Origin: JBIOUF01 sp044866695
GTDB taxonomy: Bacteria > Actinomycetota > Actinomycetes > Propionibacteriales > Nocardioidaceae
DNA length: 55,241 nucleotides
Direction: 5' to 3'
NCBI GenBank assembly: GCA_044866695.1
Contig: JBIOUF010000174.1
Coordinates: forward strand, 1-55,241
A model generated the notes under the pieces. That model searched no databases, was not told where the DNA came from, and saw nothing but the letters and a program-made list of their open reading frames with translations. Each line of letters begins with the position of its first letter. Positions within the stretch are counted from its first letter, which is position 1. Made by a program: the position numbers and the translations under genes. Below, piece by piece: positions 51,641 to 55,241 of this stretch.

Positions 51641-52420
51641 TCAGGGCCGGGTGGCCAGGGCGTGCACCTGGGCGGCCAGGGTGAGGTACTCGGGCCGTGC
51701 GGCGACGGCCAGCTCGAGCTCGACCAGGGCGTCGGAGGCACCGGGCTCCAGCTCGACCAGGAAGCCGGGCACCAGGTCGGCGAACACCCGGACCGCGTGC
51801 AAGGTGACCTCTGCCAGACCGGCGGCGGTGACCAGCGCGGTGACCTCCTCGGCGGTGAACCGGTGCATGCCGGTGCCCGCATGACCGGCCTGGTCGAGAC
51901 CACCGGCCTGGTCGGGCCGGAAGACAGGTGGGTCGAGCAGCTCCCGGGCCTGGACGAAGTGTCCGGCCATCGCCCGGGTGACCACCGCCGCATGGCGCTG
52001 GGCGACCAGGAGGCTGAGCGTCCCACCCGGCCGGAGGGTCTCCGCGATCGTCGTGACCGCCGCGGCGGGGTCGTCGACGACCTCGAGGACTCCGTGGCAC
52101 AGCACCAGGTCGGCTCCGCCGCGAGGGACCCAGTCGAGCAGCGTCGCCACGTCACCCTGGACGCCCCGCACCCGCTCGGCGACCCCCCGCTCGTCGGCCC
52201 GGCGGTCCAAGATCGCCAGGGCGTCCGGGCTGGGGTCGACGACGGTGACCCGATGTCCCAGCTCGGCGACCCGCACCGCCAGGCCACCGGTGCCGCCGCC
52301 GATGTCGACGACGGTGGCGTCGGTGGCGCCGTCGAGCACCTGGCGCAGCGCATCCCAGACCACGACGGTGCGGGCCAGGCTCCGGCGCTGGGCGCTGCTG
52401 GGCGGGCTGCCTGCAGGCAT
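51641..52420 (-). CDS. Class I SAM-dependent methyltransferase
   Basis: 259 residues with motif I VVDIGGGTGGLAVRVAELG, motif II VTVVDPSPDAL, and VQGDVATLLDWVPRGGADLVLCHGVLEVVDDP. It belongs to the UbiE/Methyltransf_11-type fold. The substrate is unknown. ATG at 52420 is chosen because a TAGGGT -10 lies seven bases upstream with no Shine-Dalgarno site. It sits between dnaE and dinB on the same strand, a placement that may be incidental or link it to nucleic acid. Confidence 0.9.
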   Translation of the reverse strand: MPAGSPPSSAQRRSLARTVVVWDALRQVLDGATDATVVDIGGGTGGLAVRVAELGHRVTVVDPSPDALAILDRRADERGVAERVRGVQGDVATLLDWVPRGGADLVLCHGVLEVVDDPAAAVTTIAETLRPGGTLSLLVAQRHAAVVTRAMAGHFVQARELLDPPVFRPDQAGGLDQAGHAGTGMHRFTAEEVTALVTAAGLAEVTLHAVRVFADLVPGFLVELEPGASDALVELELAVAARPEYLTLAAQVHALATRP

Positions 52421-52427
52421 GCGGCAC

Positions 52428-52433
52428 ACCCTA
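52428..52433 (-). promoter_or_regulatory. -10 box, leaderless promoter of the methyltransferase gene
   Basis: TAGGGT on the minus strand ends seven bases before the ATG at 52420. The methyltransferase and perhaps dinB can therefore be expressed separately from dnaE. Confidence 0.55.
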
Positions 52434-52484
52434 CGTGCCCAGGCGGGCACCCCCCGGGGTGGGCGAGGTCGCGGCACCGGCCGG

Positions 52485-55241
52485 TCATCGGCCGGAGCTC
52501 CCCGGCGAGGAGTGCCACAGCTTCTTGGAGGGGCGCGCGTTCGCGGGCTGGTCCGGGCCGCGCGCGCCGGCGCGGGAGGCGCCGGAGCGAGTGTCCTCGC
52601 CGGGCGGCCTGACGTCGGCGTACGGCGACATCGCGAACCCGCTGGAGTGCACCAGCACCCGGCGCCGTCCCATCCCCCCGGCGGTGCCGCCTCCCGTCGG
52701 TGGACCCGTCATGACCGGGCGGGTGCTGCGGCTCTCGGCCGCCCCCGTCACCGCGTCCTCGCCTACCCCGCTCTCGGTGAAACCGTCGGGCACCCGCGCC
52801 ATCGCCGCGTGGACCGCCTCTAGGCCTCCGGCGCGCCAGATGTCGTGCAGGGCGGACAGCTCCCAGCACCCGGTGGCGAGCAGAGACACCCCTCTCCGGC
52901 CGGTGCGGCGCAGCTCGCCGCGGACCACCAGCAGCCAGGAGTGGAAGACGGTCGCGGCGTAGGGGCCCTGGGAGTCCTCGAAGAAGGTCGCGTCGACCGG
53001 GCCGGTGGCGTCGTCGAGGGTCAGGAACACCACCCGTCGCCCGGACCGGATCGGAGGGGTCTGGGTGGCCACCTTGACCCCGGCCACGAGCAGCTCGGCG
53101 TGGCTGCGCCGGCTCATCAGGTCCACGGACCGGGTGACGCCGAGGTCGTCGAGGAAGGGCCGGTAGAACGTGACGACGTGCTGGCTGACGTCGAGGCCCA
53201 GGATCTCCAGCTCGGCGCGCACCCGCTCGGAGACGGTCATCTCCGGCAGGCCGCTGGCCTCCCCGTCGGCCGGAGCGTCGCCCAGGTCGAGGCTCAGCTG
53301 GACCGACGTCACCGGCGCCGGCTTGCGGGTCGCCCGGGACTGGGCGGCGGCCCGGGCCCATACCCCCTCGCGGGGGCGCTCCCGGACCCCTTCCCGGGAC
53401 CCTTCCCGGGACCCTTCACGGGCCCCTTCTCGGACTCTGGCGTCACTGCTGTTGCGGCCGGCCGCGTCGGCCGCCCGGAGCTCGGCGGCCGGCCCGGCGC
53501 GGCGTGACCCGAGTCCGCGTCCGCGAGCCGCCGCCCGGTCCACGGCGCGGGTGTAGCGGTCCAGGTCGGCCACCTGCAGCAGCAGGTCGCGCCGGGTGAC
53601 CCGGCCGCGGCGGCGTACCCCCGCCGTGACGCCGATGCCGTAGACCGCGTCGAGCCCGCCGGCCAGCACCAGCCGCTCCAGCACGGGACGGGAGACCCGG
53701 GCGCGCTGCCAGAAGTCGGTCAGCGAGTGGTAGGGCCGGCCGGCCACGACCCGCTCCACCTCTCCCTCGGCGATGCCCCGCACCTCCGCCAGCGCGAGCC
53801 GGATGCCGTAGCCGGCGCCGGGCTCCGCGGGGGCGCCTCCGGGCGGGTCACCCGTGGGGAGGCGCTCGACGACGTACTCCTTCTCGCTGGCGTTGACGTC
53901 GAGGGGAAGCACCGCGACGCCGAACTGGCGGGCGTCGTCGAGGATCAGCCGCTTGGGGTACATCCCGGGGTCGTGCGTGAGCACCCCGGCCAGGAAGTGC
54001 GCCGGGTAGTGCGCCTTGAGCCAGGCGGACTGGTAGGTGGGCAGCGCGAACGCGGCGGCGTGCGCCTTGCAGAAGCCGAAGGAGGCGAACGCCTCGAGGA
54101 TCCTCCAGACCTCCCGGACCAGGGGCAGGGAGTACCCGCGGCCCAGCGCCCGCGGGAAGAACCACACCTTCGCCTGGGCCATCCCCTCCACGTCACCAAG
54201 GGCCCGGCGGGCCTCGTCGGCCTCGGCGAGGCTGCAGCCGGTGAGCCGGGCGATGATCTCGATGACCTGTTCGTGGAACACCACCACGCCGTGGGTCTCC
54301 TCCAGGATCGGCCGCAGGTCGTCGTGGGGGTACGCGGCCGGGTGCCAGCCCTGCTTGGCGTCGAGGTACGGCGTGACCATGTCGCTCTTCACCGGGCCGG
54401 GCCGGAACAGGGAGATGTCGGTGATGATGTCCGCGAACGACTCGATCCCGGACTTGCCGACCAGCTCGCGCTGTCCCGGCGACTCGATCTGGAAGACCCC
54501 GAGCGTCCGGGACCGGGAGATCATCTCGAAGGTCGCCTCGTCGTCGAAGGGCACCTGCGTCTGGTCGTCGACGTCGATCGCCACCCCGTCGACCCGGCGG
54601 ATCTCGGCCAGCGTGTGCGCGATCGTGGACTGCATCCGGATGCCGAGCACGTCGAGCTTGAGCAGGCCGAGGTCCTCCACGTCCTCCTTGTCGAACTGGC
54701 TCATCGGGAACCCGGCGAAGCTGGCCTCCACCGGAGTGCGGTCGAGCAGGGTCGCGTCGGACAGCAGCACCCCGCACGGGTGCACCGCAATGTGCCGGGG
54801 CAGCCCGTCGAGCCGCTCGGCGAGGCGGAACAGCAGGTCCAGCCGCTCCTCCCCCAGCCCGGAGGCGCGCAGCTCCGGCAGCTCCCGCAGCGCCAGCCGG
54901 GCGTCCCTGGCCCGGATGTGCGGGAAGGCCTTGGCGATCGCGTCCACCTCGCCGGCGGGCATCCCCAGCGCGGCGCCGGTGTCGCGGATGGCGTGGCGGA
55001 CCCGGTAGGTGTCCATCATCGACACGCAGGCACAGCGTTCGCCGCCGTAGCGGTCCAGGATCGCCTGGTAGACCTCCAGCCGCCGGGCGGACTCCACGTC
55101 GATGTCGACGTCGGGCAGCGCCTGCCGCAACGGCGACAAGAACCGCTCCATGAGCAGGCGGTGCCGCAGCGGGTCGATGCCGGAGACGCCGGTCAGGTAG
55201 TTGACCAGGCTGCCGGCCCCGGACCCCCGCGCCGCGGCGCG
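52485..55241 (-). CDS. dnaE: DNA polymerase III alpha subunit family (DnaE), N-terminal part beyond the window
   Basis: Partial: 918 C-terminal residues are present, and the frame is open to the right edge, where it encodes ARGSGAGSLVNYLTGVSGIDPLRH. The polymerase catalytic aspartates are in LPDVDIDVES. Palm and fingers follow (HIAVHPCGVLLSD, FPMSQFDKEDVEDLGLLKLDVLG, FRPGPVKSDMV), then helix-hairpin-helix (DPLTDFWQRARVSRPVLERL-like) and a C-terminal OB-fold (VSLLATGCWELSALHDI region). A low-complexity R-E-G repeat (53362-53432) precedes the OB domain. Motif forms differ from replicative DnaE1, so a second, possibly error-prone DnaE working with DinB is likely but unproven. Confidence 0.93.
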   Translation of the reverse strand, partial: RAAARGSGAGSLVNYLTGVSGIDPLRHRLLMERFLSPLRQALPDVDIDVESARRLEVYQAILDRYGGERCACVSMMDTYRVRHAIRDTGAALGMPAGEVDAIAKAFPHIRARDARLALRELPELRASGLGEERLDLLFRLAERLDGLPRHIAVHPCGVLLSDATLLDRTPVEASFAGFPMSQFDKEDVEDLGLLKLDVLGIRMQSTIAHTLAEIRRVDGVAIDVDDQTQVPFDDEATFEMISRSRTLGVFQIESPGQRELVGKSGIESFADIITDISLFRPGPVKSDMVTPYLDAKQGWHPAAYPHDDLRPILEETHGVVVFHEQVIEIIARLTGCSLAEADEARRALGDVEGMAQAKVWFFPRALGRGYSLPLVREVWRILEAFASFGFCKAHAAAFALPTYQSAWLKAHYPAHFLAGVLTHDPGMYPKRLILDDARQFGVAVLPLDVNASEKEYVVERLPTGDPPGGAPAEPGAGYGIRLALAEVRGIAEGEVERVVAGRPYHSLTDFWQRARVSRPVLERLVLAGGLDAVYGIGVTAGVRRRGRVTRRDLLLQVADLDRYTRAVDRAAARGRGLGSRRAGPAAELRAADAAGRNSSDARVREGAREGSREGSREGVRERPREGVWARAAAQSRATRKPAPVTSVQLSLDLGDAPADGEASGLPEMTVSERVRAELEILGLDVSQHVVTFYRPFLDDLGVTRSVDLMSRRSHAELLVAGVKVATQTPPIRSGRRVVFLTLDDATGPVDATFFEDSQGPYAATVFHSWLLVVRGELRRTGRRGVSLLATGCWELSALHDIWRAGGLEAVHAAMARVPDGFTESGVGEDAVTGAAESRSTRPVMTGPPTGGGTAGGMGRRRVLVHSSGFAMSPYADVRPPGEDTRSGASRAGARGPDQPANARPSKKLWHSSPGSSGR
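53362..53432. repeat. In-frame short tandem repeat inside dnaE
   Basis: About five 12-bp units of the form CCTTCCCGGGAC encode a repeated R-E-G-S/V tract on the minus strand, in a linker before the OB-fold. Being in multiples of three, it is tolerated by the reading frame. Confidence 0.8.

Overview
The window is a very GC-rich chromosomal segment from an actinobacterium. The best guess is the Nocardioides / Propionibacteriales group. Supporting signs are GTG/ATG starts, many four-base GTGA/ATGA overlaps, leaderless -10 boxes of the TANNNT type, an actinobacterial-type SOS box, a DivIVA/SepF/MraZ division cluster and an ileS T-box. No plasmid, phage or insertion-sequence gene was seen. Taxonomy is inference from gene content only.

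Layout. 282-7662: the conserved neighbourhood known from mycobacteria around dut (DUF4235, DUF3093, dut, DUF3710, OB-fold protein, DUF3159, the two TrkA/Ceo potassium-channel regulators and an APC/KimA-like permease). 7930-12527: aconitase, then a convergent operon of an SDR oxidoreductase and a divergent QueA-like protein behind a MerR-type promoter. 12953-17092: a SARP-type regulator fused to an alpha/beta hydrolase, a YjbQ protein, an AspT/YidE-type exchanger and a small SOS-controlled gene. 17147-20583 (minus strand): a DksA-type zinc finger with a long histone-H1-like arm, lspA, an RluD-type pseudouridine synthase and a GNAT-chorismate mutase fusion. 20835-24247: T-box riboswitch and ileS.

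24398-44177 (minus strand, transcribed right to left) is the complete dcw cluster: mraZ, a small membrane protein, rsmH, ftsL-like, ftsI, murE, murF, mraY, murD, ftsW, murG, murC, ftsQ, ftsZ, then pgeF, yggS, sepF, yggT and divIVA. These genes make lipid II, flip or polymerise it, and build and place the divisome or polar growth machinery. 44632-49395 (plus strand): moxR, a DUF58 protein and a transglutaminase-like membrane protein, a typical three-gene set. 49751-55241 (minus strand): DUF3040 protein, dinB, a methyltransferase and a DnaE polymerase cut by the window edge. The two polymerases suggest a mutagenic repair function.

The most noteworthy non-standard content is: a perfect SOS box over a leaderless small gene; several arrays of short GC-rich tandem repeats and a dispersed hairpin family confined to intergenic gaps; a duplicated moxR 5' end that creates a possible coupled leader peptide; unusual domain fusions; a large palindrome upstream of ftsZ; and the SDR/QueA-like operon.
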